The position numbers and the translations under genes were made by a program. From the NCBI GenBank assembly GCA_016235805.1, contig JACRIY010000084.1:1-64000 (forward strand): a stretch of DNA of 64,000 nucleotides, in the 5' to 3' direction. This DNA is from Rhodocyclales bacterium. GTDB lineage: Bacteria; Pseudomonadota; Gammaproteobacteria; Burkholderiales; Rhodocyclaceae. The stretch's first letter is position 1. Every line of letters starts with the position of its first letter. Under the pieces are notes generated by a model that saw only the letters and a list, made by a program, of their open reading frames with translations, was not told where the DNA came from and did no database searches. Of this stretch, positions 38,141-51,636 are shown in pieces.

Positions 38141-38719
38141 CTACTCGGCGACCTTGGCCGGCTGCAGTCTGGCCGCGGCCAGCCGGCGCATCAACTGCTG
38201 TACCAGGTCGTTCTGCATGTCGCGCAGGAGCAGGGCCTCTTCGGACTCCTTGGACAGAACCAGGTCGTCGCTGAAGGTGATTTCGCGGCGCAGCGTGATC
38301 GTGCTGGTGGGCAGGTATTCGGTCGGGCCGGCCACCGGCGCGTCGCTGTACTTGACCGGCGGTGCCGCCGGCGTGGCGGCGTTGCCGTGCACCTTGAATG
38401 TGAAATGGCGCACCAACTGGTATTCGCGGGCGCGTCCGGCGGCGGTGAGCGACAGGATGATCTTTTCGCTGCGGTCGCCGAGCACGGCGAGCACGGCTTC
38501 CGCCTCGCGCGGGTCGGACACGACGCGCGTGCCCGGGGAGGAGGCCTCGATGGTGCGCTTGAGCTGGGCGTAGAACTCGGAAGTTTCCGCCAGCGACAGC
38601 GCGATGGTGGCGAAGGGCAACCGGTAGCCGGGCAGCTCCGCGCTGCCGCGCAGCTTGAAGCCGCACCCGGCCAGCAGTACCAGCAGCAGCGTGATGATGC
38701 TCAGTTTGGCGGCGCGCAT
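38141..38719 (-). CDS. lptE: LPS-assembly lipoprotein LptE
   Basis: Outer-membrane lipoprotein that plugs the LptD barrel and helps insert LPS. 192 aa, lipobox L-A-G-C with lipidated C19, followed by GFKLRGSAELPGYRLPF, typical of LptE. The rest fits the lipopolysaccharide-assembly LptE family. It lies 17 bp downstream of leuS and 5 bp upstream of holA in the same operon, a frequent order. Confidence 0.93.
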   Translation of the reverse strand: MRAAKLSIITLLLVLLAGCGFKLRGSAELPGYRLPFATIALSLAETSEFYAQLKRTIEASSPGTRVVSDPREAEAVLAVLGDRSEKIILSLTAAGRAREYQLVRHFTFKVHGNAATPAAPPVKYSDAPVAGPTEYLPTSTITLRREITFSDDLVLSKESEEALLLRDMQNDLVQQLMRRLAAARLQPAKVAE

Positions 38720-38736
38720 TGCAGCTCCCCGAATAG

Positions 38737-41388
<2,652 letters not shown>

Positions 41389-41421
41389 TTATACCCGCCG
41401 ACTCTGTTTGAAAGGATTTGC

Positions 41422-42294
41422 ATGCGTCCCCTGAACCGGCTGTTCGCCTGGGTTTTCACCCTTGCCGTCTTCCTTTCCACGACCACCTGGGCCGCGGCGC
41501 CCGCCATCGTCGAAGTCGTGCAGGCGCCTGCCTGGCTGGATCGCGGCGGCATGACGCAACCGCTGGCGGCCGGCATGGCACTGAAAAGCGGCGATGTGCT
41601 GCGTACCGGGCCCGGCGCGCGCGTCTACCTGATGCTGGCCGAAGGCAGCCGGGTCAAGCTCGGCGAGTCGGCGCGTTTCAGCCTGCACACCCGCAGCCTG
41701 CAGCCGGAGAAGGCATTTCGCGGCGCGCTCGATGTCCTCGCCGGGGCGTTTCGCTTCACCACCGGGAAGCTGAAAAAGGCCTTGCCGCGTGACGTTGCGA
41801 TCCGTGTCGGCACTGCAACGATCGGCATTCGCGGCACCGACGTCTGGGGCAAGACCGACAAGGACGGCGACCTGGTGGCCCTGCTTGAGGGGCGCATCGA
41901 AATCACTCGCGCCGGTCAGTCCACGGAGATGTCCCAGGCCATGTCCTATTTCGATGCACCGGCCGGCAAGGGAGCCGAAGTGAAGGCGCTGGACATGGAA
42001 ACCTTCGCGAAACTGGCACGGCAGACAGACATCATCTCCGGCGACGGTGCTGCCGGTACGCGCGGCAAGTGGCGCGTCGTCGCCGGCAGGGCCGACAGCG
42101 AGGCCGGTGCCCTGTCGATCTACGACCAGGCGCGCGATGCGGGCTTCGCAGCGCGCATCCGCCCGCAGGCAGCGGAAGGCGGCGGTTGGACCTACGACGT
42201 GGTGCTGGGGGGCTATGCCAGCGCGGCCGACGCCGAGAGGGCGGCTGCCCGCCTGAAGGCGGCGACGGAACTCACGCCGCGCGTGGCGAAGTAG
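41422..42294 (+). CDS. Exported FecR domain - SPOR domain protein
   Basis: 290 aa. Signal peptide (LFAWVFTLAVFLSTTTWAA) followed by a FecR-type domain: LKSGDVLRTGPGARVYLMLAEGSRVKLGESARFSL and GTATIGIRGTDVWGK. The C-terminal ~75 residues (KWRVVAGRADSEAGALSIYDQARDAGFAARIRP ... GGYASAADAERAAARLKA) form a SPOR domain, which binds denuded peptidoglycan strands. The FecR fold without the FecR anti-sigma N-terminus is common in surface proteins. The ATG at 41422 has AAAGGA 6 bp upstream. Placed divergently from leuS. Confidence 0.85.
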   Translation: MRPLNRLFAWVFTLAVFLSTTTWAAAPAIVEVVQAPAWLDRGGMTQPLAAGMALKSGDVLRTGPGARVYLMLAEGSRVKLGESARFSLHTRSLQPEKAFRGALDVLAGAFRFTTGKLKKALPRDVAIRVGTATIGIRGTDVWGKTDKDGDLVALLEGRIEITRAGQSTEMSQAMSYFDAPAGKGAEVKALDMETFAKLARQTDIISGDGAAGTRGKWRVVAGRADSEAGALSIYDQARDAGFAARIRPQAAEGGGWTYDVVLGGYASAADAERAAARLKAATELTPRVAK

Positions 42295-42352
42295 CGTGAA
42301 TCGACCGGTTCTGAGTGCCTGGTGATAGTCGAGCGCAACGAGCGAATTTCAC

Positions 42353-42372
42353 CCCCCGCCTCGAGGCGGGGG
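42353..42372. repeat. 20-bp perfect palindrome
   Basis: CCCCCGCCTCGAGGCGGGGG in the short gap between the FecR-SPOR gene and a convergent small gene. It may act as a bidirectional terminator-like hairpin, though no clear T run follows. Confidence 0.5.
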
Positions 42373-42385
42373 TAGGGGCGGAAAC

Positions 42386-42739
42386 TCAGCCCGGCAGTTG
42401 CTGCCGCTGGTTCCTTGCGGAGCCGAGCAGGCGCCAGCCCCGTGCGGTCAGCGCCGACCCTTCGTGCATCACCTGCATCGAGACGGCCCAGAAGCGGGCC
42501 TGGGTGCGCGCCCATGGCCGCCAGCCAAACGAGGCGGCGTCGGCGCGCAGCGATTCCGCAGCGACCAGTTCCATCAGGCGATCCACCGCGAGTTTGAAGT
42601 AGGTCGAGGAACCGGGTGCCGCCTGACGCGCGGCCCAGCGTTCGGCGTCGTGCCAGAGGGCTGCGGCGCGTACGTCGCTGATGCAGGCCTTCTTGGCCAG
42701 CCAGGGCAGCAGTTTCGGTGTCTTGGGGGCGGTTCTCAT
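42386..42739 (-). CDS. Small helical protein of unknown function
   Basis: 117 aa, Ala/Arg-rich, no signal peptide. The segment RAAALWHDAERWAARQAAPGSSTYFKLAVDRLMELVAAESLRADAASF is predicted to be amphipathic helices. I do not recognise the family; a phasin-like or granule-bound role is only suggested by the upstream TGC-n3-GCA sites shared with another small gene. The ATG at 42739 has GGAG 10 bp upstream. It is convergent with the FecR-SPOR gene and divergent from uvrD. Confidence 0.7.
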   Translation of the reverse strand: MRTAPKTPKLLPWLAKKACISDVRAAALWHDAERWAARQAAPGSSTYFKLAVDRLMELVAAESLRADAASFGWRPWARTQARFWAVSMQVMHEGSALTARGWRLLGSARNQRQQLPG

Positions 42740-43001
42740 GGTGGTTCTCCTAAATTTCGGGCCATCCCGGCCTTGTGAGCCAGGAAGGCCTTCAAGCACA
42801 CAATGTGGTGCATTGCAGCATGGCGGATTCTACAGTCAACGTATGGGTGAATTGCTCTAAAGCAAGAAAAGATTGTGCAATGCAAAAAAATCAATATTTG
42901 CTCCTGATTCCAGTGCCGGCGACCATTGTTAGTGCTTACTCCGGAAGAACGCGGCAGCGGCTCGGTCGATATAATCGAGCTTCCACCCGCCGGCCCAGCC
43001 C
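42740..43001. other. Intergenic promoter region between a small gene and uvrD
   Basis: 262 bp, lower GC than its surroundings near 42830-42910. It holds the 13-mer GTGCATTGCAGCA (42808-42820) and the inverted 9-mer TGCAATGCA at 42877-42885, then an AT-rich stretch and the uvrD leader. I find no gene in it. Promoters for both directions are probable but not assigned. Confidence 0.65.
42808..42820. promoter_or_regulatory. TGC-n3-GCA operator-like site, copy 1
   Basis: GTGCATTGCAGCA, 69 bp upstream of the small helical gene, with an inverted TGCAATGCA 57 bp further on. TGC-n3-GCA resembles PhaR operator half-sites known from PHA-granule gene promoters. Confidence 0.45.
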
Positions 43002-45199
<2,198 letters not shown>

Positions 45200-45203
<4 letters not shown>

Positions 45204-45982
45204 ACTCTGTGGAAGTCAATGGCATCACCATCAACTACAGGATCGAAGGCAGCGGGCCCTGGGTCACGCTCTCGCATTCGCTGACCTGCGACCTGAGCAT
45301 GTGGGATGCGCTCGCCGTGTCGCTGGCGCCGACTTTTACGGTGCTGCGCTACGACACGCGCGGCCACGGCGGAACGACCGCACCGGAAGGCGCCTACAGC
45401 TTCGACCAGCTCACTGCCGATGTGGTCGGGCTGCTCGATGCGCTGAAGGTCGAACGCACGCACTTCGTCGGCCTGTCGATGGGCGGCATGATCGGCCAGC
45501 ATCTCGCGCTCGCCGTGCCGCAACGCCTGGACCGGCTGGTGATCGCCAATTCGACCAGCCGCATACCGCCCGAGGCCGGCCCGCTGTGGGACGAGCGCAT
45601 CGCCATCGTGGGCGCCCAGGGCTGCGCCGGCGTGGTCGAGGGTACGCTGGGGCGCTGGTTTACCCCCGGCTTCCGAAGCGCGCAGCCGCTCGAGGCGGCA
45701 CGCATTGCGAAACTCATTGCCGATACTCCAGCCGCCGGTTACATCGGCTGCGCCAGCGCCATTCGCGCGCTCGACATCACCGGGAAAATCGGTGCCATCA
45801 CCACGCCGACCCTGGTCATCGCCGGTGCCGACGATCCCGGCACGCCGCCGGCGATGTCCGAAATCATCGCCGCGACGATCCCCGGCGCACGGCTCGAAAT
45901 CATTCCTTCTGCCTCGCATCTCTCGTGCATCGAGCAGCCGGAAACCTTCAACCGCTTGGTCGCGTCTTTTCTGAAAGGCTGA
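45200..45982 (+). CDS. Alpha/beta hydrolase (enol-lactonase-like)
   Basis: 260 aa. Nucleophile elbow G-L-S-M-G-G with Ser, and the C-terminal His in ASHLSCIEQPETFNRL. Overall similarity is to 3-oxoadipate enol-lactonase-type hydrolases (RYDTRGHGGTTAPEGAYSF). The actual substrate is not clear, as no other beta-ketoadipate gene is near. ATGA overlap with uvrD and 2 bp to the SDR gene. The dispersed repeat at 45315 encodes its SLAPTFT. Confidence 0.88.
45315..45337 (+). repeat. Dispersed 24-bp repeat, copy 10 (inside hydrolase gene)
   Basis: CCGTGTCGCT then GGCGCCGACTTTT. Sense reading gives SLAPTFT. Confidence 0.8.
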
Positions 45983-45984
45983 AC

Positions 45985-46764
45985 ATGGATCTCGGAATCA
46001 AGGGCAAGTCCGCGCTGGTCTGCGCATCGAGCAAGGGCCTCGGCCGCGGCTGCGCCTTCGCCCTGGCGCGCGAAGGCGCCAATGTCACGCTGGTGGCGCG
46101 CGGCGCCGAGGCGCTGGAACGGACCGCGGCCGAAATCCGCGCCGCGACCGGGGTCACCGTGACGGCCGTGGCCGCCGACATCGTGACGGCGGCAGGCCGC
46201 GCCGCCGCGCTGGCTGCCTGCCCGCAACCGGACATCCTGGTCAACAACGCCGGCGGCCCGCCGCCGGGTGACTTCCGCAACTGGTCGCGCGACGACTGGC
46301 TCGCCGCGCTCGATGCCAACATGCTGGCGCCGATCGAAATGATCAAGGCCACCGTGGATCACATGATTGCAAAGAAATTCGGCCGCATCGTGAACATCAC
46401 CTCGGGCGCGGTGAAGATGCCGATCGATGTGCTGGGCCTGTCGAACGGCGCGCGTTCCGGCCTCACCGGCTTTGTCGCCGGCCTAGCGCGCAAGACCGTG
46501 GCGCACAACGTGACGATCAACAACCTGCTGCCAGGTTTCTTCGACACCGACCGCATCGCCACGGTGATCGGTGGCCAGGCCAAGGCGCGCGGCCTGCCCT
46601 ACGAGCAGGTGCTCGCGGAGCGCGTGGCGACGATTCCGGCGGGCCGCATCGGCAATCCCGAGGAATTCGGTGCGGCCTGCGCCTGGCTGTGTTCCACGCA
46701 GGCCGGCTTCATCACCGGGCAGAACTGGCTGCTCGACGGCGGCGCCTATCCGGGCACATTCTGA
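45985..46764 (+). CDS. Short-chain dehydrogenase/reductase-like protein with altered active site
   Basis: 259 aa with an SDR fold. The coenzyme loop reads ASSKGLGRG, and the NAG motif is VNNAGGPPPG. At the Y-x-x-x-K site, however, the segment is LGLSNGARSGLTGFVAGLAR: the usual Tyr is Ser and the Lys is Arg, so classic hydride transfer is doubtful. The C-terminal signature (ITGQNWLLDGGAYPGTF) is otherwise normal. Such degenerate members exist in other betaproteobacteria, as I recall; they may act as binding or scaffold proteins or use a different mechanism. It is in one run with the hydrolase and an aminotransferase. Confidence 0.85.
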   Translation: MDLGIKGKSALVCASSKGLGRGCAFALAREGANVTLVARGAEALERTAAEIRAATGVTVTAVAADIVTAAGRAAALAACPQPDILVNNAGGPPPGDFRNWSRDDWLAALDANMLAPIEMIKATVDHMIAKKFGRIVNITSGAVKMPIDVLGLSNGARSGLTGFVAGLARKTVAHNVTINNLLPGFFDTDRIATVIGGQAKARGLPYEQVLAERVATIPAGRIGNPEEFGAACAWLCSTQAGFITGQNWLLDGGAYPGTF

Positions 46765-46802
46765 AATCCCTTGAAAACTTTCTTGACTTGATGGAGCTGA
46801 AA

Positions 46803-47930
46803 ATGCGTGCCCTGCTGCCCGATGTGGACCCCGACGGGCTCCTCGAATATTCCGTGGTCTACACCGACCGCGCCCTGAACCATATGTCGAAGGCCTTCCA
46901 GGGCGTGATGCGGGATATCTCCGCCACCCTCAAACGGGCCTATGGCGCGGACGCCGTGGCGGTGGTGCCCGGCGGCGGCACTTATGCCATGGAAGCCGTG
47001 GCGCGCCAGTTCGCCGGCGGTGCGAACTGCCTGGTGCTGCGCAACGGCTGGTTCAGCTTCCGCTGGTCGCAGATCCTCGACACGGGCGGCTTCGCCGCGA
47101 CGACGACGGTGCAGAAGGCACGGCGACAGGGCGAGGGGGCGCAGGCGCCGTTCGCGCCCGCGCCGATCGCCGAGGTGGTGGCGGCGATCCGTACCCAGCG
47201 CCCGGCCGTGGTCTTCGCGCCGCACGTCGAAACCGCCTCCGGCATGCTCCTGCCCGACGATTACCTGCGCGCCGTCGCCGCCGCCGTGCGCGAGGTCGGC
47301 GGCCTCTTCGTGCTCGACTGCATCGCTTCCGGTGCGCTCTGGGTGGACATGCGCGCGATCGGCGTCGATGTGCTCATCAGCGCGCCCCAGAAGGGCTGGA
47401 GCGGGCCTTCCTGCGCCGGGCTGGTTGGCCTGGGCGAACGCGCCATCGCGCGCATGGCGGAAACCACCAGCAGCAGCTTCGCCTGCGACCTGAAAAAGTG
47501 GCGCCAGATCATGGAAACCTACGAGACCGGCGGTCACGCCTACCACGCCACCATGCCCACCGATGCCCTGCGCCGCGTGCGCGACGCGATGCGCGACACC
47601 GAAAGCTTCGGCCTGGAGCTGGCGCGCACCCGGCAACTGGAACTGGGCGCGCGTGTGCGCGCCATGCTCGTCGGCCGCGGCTATGCCAGCGTTGCCGCGG
47701 CCGGGTTCGAAGCGCCCGGCGTGGTGGTCAGTTACACCACCGACCCGGGCATACAGTCTGCGCAGAAGTTCGTCGCGCTTGGGCTGCAGGCCGCCGCCGG
47801 GGTGCCGCTGCAGTGCGACGAGGGGGCGGAGTTCAGGAGCTTCCGCGTCGGCCTGTTCGGCCTCGACAAGCTGGGCAATGTCGAACGCACGGTGACCTCC
47901 CTGGAAGACGCGGTGAAGCGACTCGCCTGA
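46803..47930 (+). CDS. Class V aminotransferase-like PLP enzyme
   Basis: 375 aa. The PLP-lysine is in [15 protein letters not shown]; other conserved parts are [18 protein letters not shown] and [23 protein letters not shown]. The closest groups are alanine-glyoxylate / 2-aminoethylphosphonate transaminase relatives; the amino donor is unknown. The ATG at 46803 has GGAG 7 bp upstream; an ATG at 46791 is the alternative. It follows the SDR gene by 38 bp and may share its transcript. Confidence 0.86.
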   Translation: MRALLPDVDPDGLLEYSVVYTDRALNHMSKAFQGVMRDISATLKRAYGADAVAVVPGGGTYAMEAVARQFAGGANCLVLRNGWFSFRWSQILDTGGFAATTTVQKARRQGEGAQAPFAPAPIAEVVAAIRTQRPAVVFAPHVETASGMLLPDDYLRAVAAAVREVGGLFVLDCIASGALWVDMRAIGVDVLISAPQKGWSGPSCAGLVGLGERAIARMAETTSSSFACDLKKWRQIMETYETGGHAYHATMPTDALRRVRDAMRDTESFGLELARTRQLELGARVRAMLVGRGYASVAAAGFEAPGVVVSYTTDPGIQSAQKFVALGLQAAAGVPLQCDEGAEFRSFRVGLFGLDKLGNVERTVTSLEDAVKRLA

Positions 47931-47950
47931 TCCCGCGTCGCGAGCGAAGC

Positions 47951-47974
47951 GAAAAGTCGGCGCCGGCGGCACGG
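47951..47974 (-). repeat. Dispersed 24-bp repeat, copy 11
   Basis: Intergenic, between the aminotransferase and rapZ. Minus-strand reading CCGTGCCGCC then GGCGCCGACTTTTC. Confidence 0.85.
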
Positions 47975-48015
47975 CGCGCTGCCTGCGCCGCGCGTTATCC
48001 GCTATTCTTTCGGGC

Positions 48016-48858
48016 ATGCAAGTCGTGCTCATCAGCGGCCTTTCCGGGTCCGGCAAGTCCATCGCGCTCAACGTGCTGGAGGATGCCGGCTACTACTGCG
48101 TCGACAACCTGCCCGCGCCGCTGCTGTCCGACCTGGTTTCCCACCTGCGGCTGGAAGGCCACATGCTGGTCGCGGTGGCCGTGGACATGCGCGGCGGGTC
48201 GAGCATCGCGGCGCTGCCGCCGCAGTTGCGCAAGCTTGAATCCGAGGGCATCACGCTGCGCTTCCTGTTCCTCGACGCGCGCGACGACGTGCTGATCCAG
48301 CGTTTCTCGGAAACGCGCCGGCGCCACCCGCTGGCCGGCGACGACGTCACCCTGGCGGAGGCCATCGCCATCGAGCGCGAGGCGCTGGAGACCCTGGCCT
48401 CGCTCGGCCACCATATCGACACCAGCAACCTGCGCGCAAATGCCTTGCGCGCCAGCATCAAGGAATTCGCCGCGCTCGACGAGCGGCGCGGGTTGACGCT
48501 GCTGTTCGAGTCCTTCGGCTTCAAGCACGGCATCCCGCTCGACGCCGACCTGGTGTTCGACGTGCGCTGCCTGCCCAACCCGCATTACGATCCCGCGCTG
48601 CGCCCGCTCACCGGGCGCGACGCCGAGGTGATCCGCTTCCTCGAAGCGCAGCCGGAAGTGGCCCGCATGGAGGCCGACCTGCGCCGCTTCATCGGCGACT
48701 GGCTGCCGGCTTACGTGCGCGACAACCGCTCCTACCTGACTGTCGGCATCGGCTGCACCGGCGGCCAGCACCGCTCCGTGTATCTCGCCGAAAGACTGGC
48801 CGCGCATTTCGGCGAATCGGCGCGCGTGCTGGTGCGGCACCGCAGCCTGATCGAATGA
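48016..48858 (+). CDS. rapZ: RNase adapter protein RapZ
   Basis: 280-aa GlmZ/GlmY RNA-binding adaptor that directs RNase E to the sRNA GlmZ in enterobacteria, tuning amino-sugar synthesis; the betaproteobacterial role is less clear. The P-loop is GLSGSGKS (residues 8-15), and the C-terminal RNA-binding part has [19 protein letters not shown]. It does not sit beside hprK/ptsN here, as it often does. Its stop codon is the first part of a dispersed 105-bp repeat. Confidence 0.95.
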   Translation: MQVVLISGLSGSGKSIALNVLEDAGYYCVDNLPAPLLSDLVSHLRLEGHMLVAVAVDMRGGSSIAALPPQLRKLESEGITLRFLFLDARDDVLIQRFSETRRRHPLAGDDVTLAEAIAIEREALETLASLGHHIDTSNLRANALRASIKEFAALDERRGLTLLFESFGFKHGIPLDADLVFDVRCLPNPHYDPALRPLTGRDAEVIRFLEAQPEVARMEADLRRFIGDWLPAYVRDNRSYLTVGIGCTGGQHRSVYLAERLAAHFGESARVLVRHRSLIE

Positions 48859-48960
48859 GCGTTGCGCCGGGCCGCCCCAAGCGGCGCCAGTCAAGCCACG
48901 GAGCCGCGCAGCGGCGAACACTCGTCACCCCCTTCCATTGGGAGGGGAATGGGGGGAGGG
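48856..48960 (+). repeat. 105-bp dispersed element, copy A
   Basis: It begins at the rapZ stop (TGAGCGTT), continues as CGCCGGGCCGCCCCAAG and AGCCGCGCAGCGGCGAAC, and ends in a CCCCCTTCC/GGAGGGG hairpin. It is about 78% identical by eye to the element at 51573-51680, in the same position behind a stop codon but on the other strand. Confidence 0.75.
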
Positions 48961-48967
48961 TAGTCCA

Positions 48968-49414
48968 ATGACGCAGCGGATTCCCGACGGCCTGCGAGAG
49001 TTGCTGGAGCAGGCGGCGGGCCCGGGTCAGGCTCCCTGGCGCACGCTGCTCAGGCCGGGTGACTGGCTGTTGCTGCTGTGCTGTGCCGCGCTGGTCGCGA
49101 CGTCCTTCCCTCTGCTGTGGCGCGGGGGCGTGGCGGATCGCGCCATCGTCAAGCGCGACGGGCAACTGGTCACCGAACTGGCGCTCAACGTGGCGCGCAA
49201 GTACGAAGTCACCGGCGCCATCGGCACCACCGTGATCGAGGTGCAGCCAGGCCGCGCCCGCGTCCTCTCCGACCCCGGCCCGCGCCAGTACTGCGTGCAG
49301 CAGGGTTGGCTGACGCGCGCCAACGCGGTGGCGATCTGCGCGCCGAACCACGTCACGCTGCAACTCGCCGGTCGCGGCGGAGCGCATGCCGGTTATGACA
49401 CCATCAACTATTGA
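48968..49414 (+). CDS. NusG domain II protein (membrane-anchored)
   Basis: 148 aa. One N-terminal transmembrane helix (DWLLLLCCAALVATSFPLLW) precedes an extracytoplasmic NusG-II domain: AIVKRDGQLVTELAL, YEVTGAIGTTVIEVQPGRARVLSDPGPRQYCVQQGWL. Proteins of this type occur beside Gx transporters and often beside ApbE/FMN-binding proteins in flavin-linked redox or energy-converting complexes. No ApbE is nearby. The ATG at 48968 lies just beyond the repeat element; translation overlaps the next gene by 29 bp. Confidence 0.82.
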   Translation: MTQRIPDGLRELLEQAAGPGQAPWRTLLRPGDWLLLLCCAALVATSFPLLWRGGVADRAIVKRDGQLVTELALNVARKYEVTGAIGTTVIEVQPGRARVLSDPGPRQYCVQQGWLTRANAVAICAPNHVTLQLAGRGGAHAGYDTINY

Positions 49415-49928
49415 GCTGCCGGTCACGGCCGACGACTACCGCATCGCGCGCTATGCGGCGGCGGCAATCGCGCTGTCCGTTGCGGAAACGGCGCTGCCCA
49501 GCCCGCTGCCGGGCATCAAGCCGGGGCTGGCCAACATCATCGTGCTGGTGGTGCTGGCGCGCTACGGCTGGCGTGACGCGGCCTGGGTCAGCCTGCTGCG
49601 CGTGGTCGCCGGCAGCCTGGTGATCGGCCAGTTCCTCGCGCCGGGCTTCTTCCTCGCGCTCGCCGGTGCCCTGTGCAGCCTGGCGGTGCTGGCGGCAGCG
49701 CAACACCTGCCGCCGCGCTTCTTCGGCCCGGTGTCGGCCAGCGTGCTGGCGGCCTTCGCCCATATCGGCGGCCAGTTGCTGCTGGCGCGCGCCTGGCTGG
49801 TGCCCCATGACGGCGTGTTCTACCTGCTGCCGCTGTTCGCCACCGCGGCATTCCTGTTCGGCACCATCAACGGCCTGGTCGCCGCGCGCCTGCTGGCCAA
49901 ACCATCAACGGAGCCGCCCACGCCATGA
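49386..49928 (+). CDS. Gx transporter family protein (heptaprenyl-diphosphate-synthase component I-like)
   Basis: 180-aa polytopic membrane protein with about five or six helices. The segment LPSPLPGIKPGLANIIVLVVLARYGW carries the family G-x-K-x-G-L-A-N motif. Annotated homologues are called heptaprenyl diphosphate synthase component I or Gx transporters, usually beside NusG-II proteins. Substrate unknown; a vitamin-like or quinone-related ligand is a guess. Either ATG at 49386 or the one 9 bp later could be the start. It overlaps the LON gene by 4 bp. Confidence 0.85.
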   Translation: MPVMTPSTIELPVTADDYRIARYAAAAIALSVAETALPSPLPGIKPGLANIIVLVVLARYGWRDAAWVSLLRVVAGSLVIGQFLAPGFFLALAGALCSLAVLAAAQHLPPRFFGPVSASVLAAFAHIGGQLLLARAWLVPHDGVFYLLPLFATAAFLFGTINGLVAARLLAKPSTEPPTP

Positions 49929-50530
49929 TCGTTCCTCTGTTTCCCCTCGGTTCGGTGCTGTTCCCCGGCGGACGGCTGCCGCTGCGCATCTTCGAGCAGC
50001 GCTACATGGACATGGCGAAGGCTTGCTTCAAGGAGTCCGGATCCTTCGGCATCTGCCTGATTGCCGCCGGCGAGGAAGTCGCCCGTCCCGGCGAAAAGCC
50101 GGCCGAGCCGCATGCCGTCGGCACGCTGGCCCACATCGCCGACTGGGACATGCAGCAACTCGGCGTGCTGGACATCGTCGCCCAGGGCGGCGATCGCTTT
50201 CGCCTGAAGCGCCATTGGGTGGAGCCATCCGGCCTGCTGCGCGGCGAGGTCGACCTGATCGAGTCGCCGCCGGTGCTGCCGGTGCCCGGCTCCTATGCGC
50301 GACTGGTGCCGCTGCTGCGCGCCATCGTCGCCGACCTGGGCACCGCAGCCAGCGCGCCGGCCACGCCGCACCGTTTCTTCGATGCCGGCTGGCTGGGCAT
50401 GCGTTATGCCGAACTGCTGCCGATCCCGCTCGTCGCCCGGCAAAAACTGCTGGAGATCGAGGACAGCATCGACCGCCTGGAAATCATCTATCGCTTCCTG
50501 GAAAGCAAGGGGCTGCTGCCGGACGCCTGA
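49925..50530 (+). CDS. LON N-terminal (substrate-binding) domain protein
   Basis: 201 aa, the LAN/LON substrate-recognition domain alone with no AAA or protease domain. It begins MIVPLFPLGSVLFPGGRLPLRIFEQRYMDM, which is typical. Such small proteins are widespread in betaproteobacteria; their role is not known. Its 3' end overlaps the mutY 3' end by 43 bp on opposite strands. ATGA overlap with the previous gene shows coupling. Confidence 0.9.
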   Translation: MIVPLFPLGSVLFPGGRLPLRIFEQRYMDMAKACFKESGSFGICLIAAGEEVARPGEKPAEPHAVGTLAHIADWDMQQLGVLDIVAQGGDRFRLKRHWVEPSGLLRGEVDLIESPPVLPVPGSYARLVPLLRAIVADLGTAASAPATPHRFFDAGWLGMRYAELLPIPLVARQKLLEIEDSIDRLEIIYRFLESKGLLPDA

Positions 50531-51636
50531 AGCGCTTCGAGGATGCGCCTGACCGGCGCCGGCAGCGCGGCCGCGGCGAGATCGTCGCCGGCGATCCAGC
50601 GCAGGCCGGATTCCATCGCTGCAGATTGCGGCTCGACGTCCAGCAGCAGCGGCGAGATGCGCAGGCGGAAATGGCTGAAGGCGTGCTCAAGAGTCGGCGC
50701 TGGCGCTACGGCGATCACGCGGCAGGCGAAGCGTTGCGCCGCCCACTGGCGGGCGTCCGTGGCCTCCGGCAGTTCCGGCAGGGACAGCAGGCCGCCCCAG
50801 ATGCCTGCCGGCGGGCGGGTTTCGAGCAGGATGCGGCCGTCGTGGCAGAGCACCAGCAGCGTTGCCTCGCGTTGCGGGATCGTCTTGCGCGGTTTCGGTT
50901 CGGGCAGCTCGCCGGTGCGGCCCGCGGCGCGAGCGACGCAGATGTCATCGAGCGGGCAGGCGTCGCAGCGCGGCTTGCCGCGCGTGCAGACGGTGGCGCC
51001 GAGGTCCATCTGCGCCTGGTTGTAGACGCCTCCTTCGCGCTTCGGCATCAATTCGCCGGCCAGTCGCCACAGGCGCTTTTCCACCACCGAATTGCCCGGA
51101 AAGCCCTCGATGCCGAAGGCGCGGCACAGCACGCGCTTGACGTTGCCGTCGAGGATGGGCGCCTGAGCGCCGAAACAGAAGGTCGCAATTGAGTTGGCCG
51201 TCGAGCGGCCGATGCCCGGCAGTCCGGCAATCACGTCCGGATGACGCGGAAACTCGCCGCCATGCTCGCGCATCACCGCCTGCGCGCAGGCATGCAGGTT
51301 GCGCGCGCGGGCGTAGTAGCCCAGCCCGCTCCACAGCGCCATGACCTCCTCGACCGGCGCGGCGGCGAGGTCGGCGAGCCGTGGAAAGTGCCGCAGGAAG
51401 CGCTCGTAGTAGGGCGTCGCGGTCGTCACCTGGGTCTGCTGCAGCATGATCTCCGACAGCCAGACGCGGTAGGGATCCGTGGTGTTCTGCCACGGCATGT
51501 CGTGGCGACCGTGACGCTTGTGCCAGCGGATCAGGCGCGCGGCAAAGCCGCGCGGCTGGGGCGATGAAACGGCCTTCCCCCCGGCACCCTCCCCGTGGGA
51601 GGGGGTGACTACGGTTCGCCGCTGGCGCGGCTCCAT
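50488..51636 (-). CDS. mutY: A/G-specific adenine glycosylase MutY
   Basis: Removes A mispaired with 8-oxoG or G. 382 aa from ATG 51636. Catalytic Glu in SEIMLQQTQV, helix-hairpin-helix and catalytic Asp in LPGIGRSTANSIATFCFGAQ / ILDGNVKRVLCRAFG, and the [4Fe-4S] cluster C-x6-C-x2-C-x5-C in CTRGKPRCDACPLDDIC. The C-terminal NUDIX-like part ends with HAFSHFRL. The N-terminal ~25 residues before FAARLIRWHKRHGRH are encoded by the 105-bp dispersed element, which supplies the ATG; a GTG at 51681 (overlapping the purT stop) is the alternative. Copy 12 of the dispersed repeat encodes VAPAPTL. Confidence 0.95.
   Translation of the reverse strand: MEPRQRRTVVTPSHGEGAGGKAVSSPQPRGFAARLIRWHKRHGRHDMPWQNTTDPYRVWLSEIMLQQTQVTTATPYYERFLRHFPRLADLAAAPVEEVMALWSGLGYYARARNLHACAQAVMREHGGEFPRHPDVIAGLPGIGRSTANSIATFCFGAQAPILDGNVKRVLCRAFGIEGFPGNSVVEKRLWRLAGELMPKREGGVYNQAQMDLGATVCTRGKPRCDACPLDDICVARAAGRTGELPEPKPRKTIPQREATLLVLCHDGRILLETRPPAGIWGGLLSLPELPEATDARQWAAQRFACRVIAVAPAPTLEHAFSHFRLRISPLLLDVEPQSAAMESGLRWIAGDDLAAAALPAPVRRILEALQASGSSPLLSRKR
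50689..50711 (-). repeat. Dispersed 24-bp repeat, copy 12 (inside mutY)
   Basis: Minus-strand reading CCGTAGCGCC then AGCGCCGACTCTT, as in copy 6. It encodes the segment VAPAPTL just before HAFSHF. Confidence 0.85.

Noticed and set aside
37173-38573. Plus-strand frame across holA and lptE
   Set aside because: No protein features; the opposite strand encodes well-supported holA and lptE.
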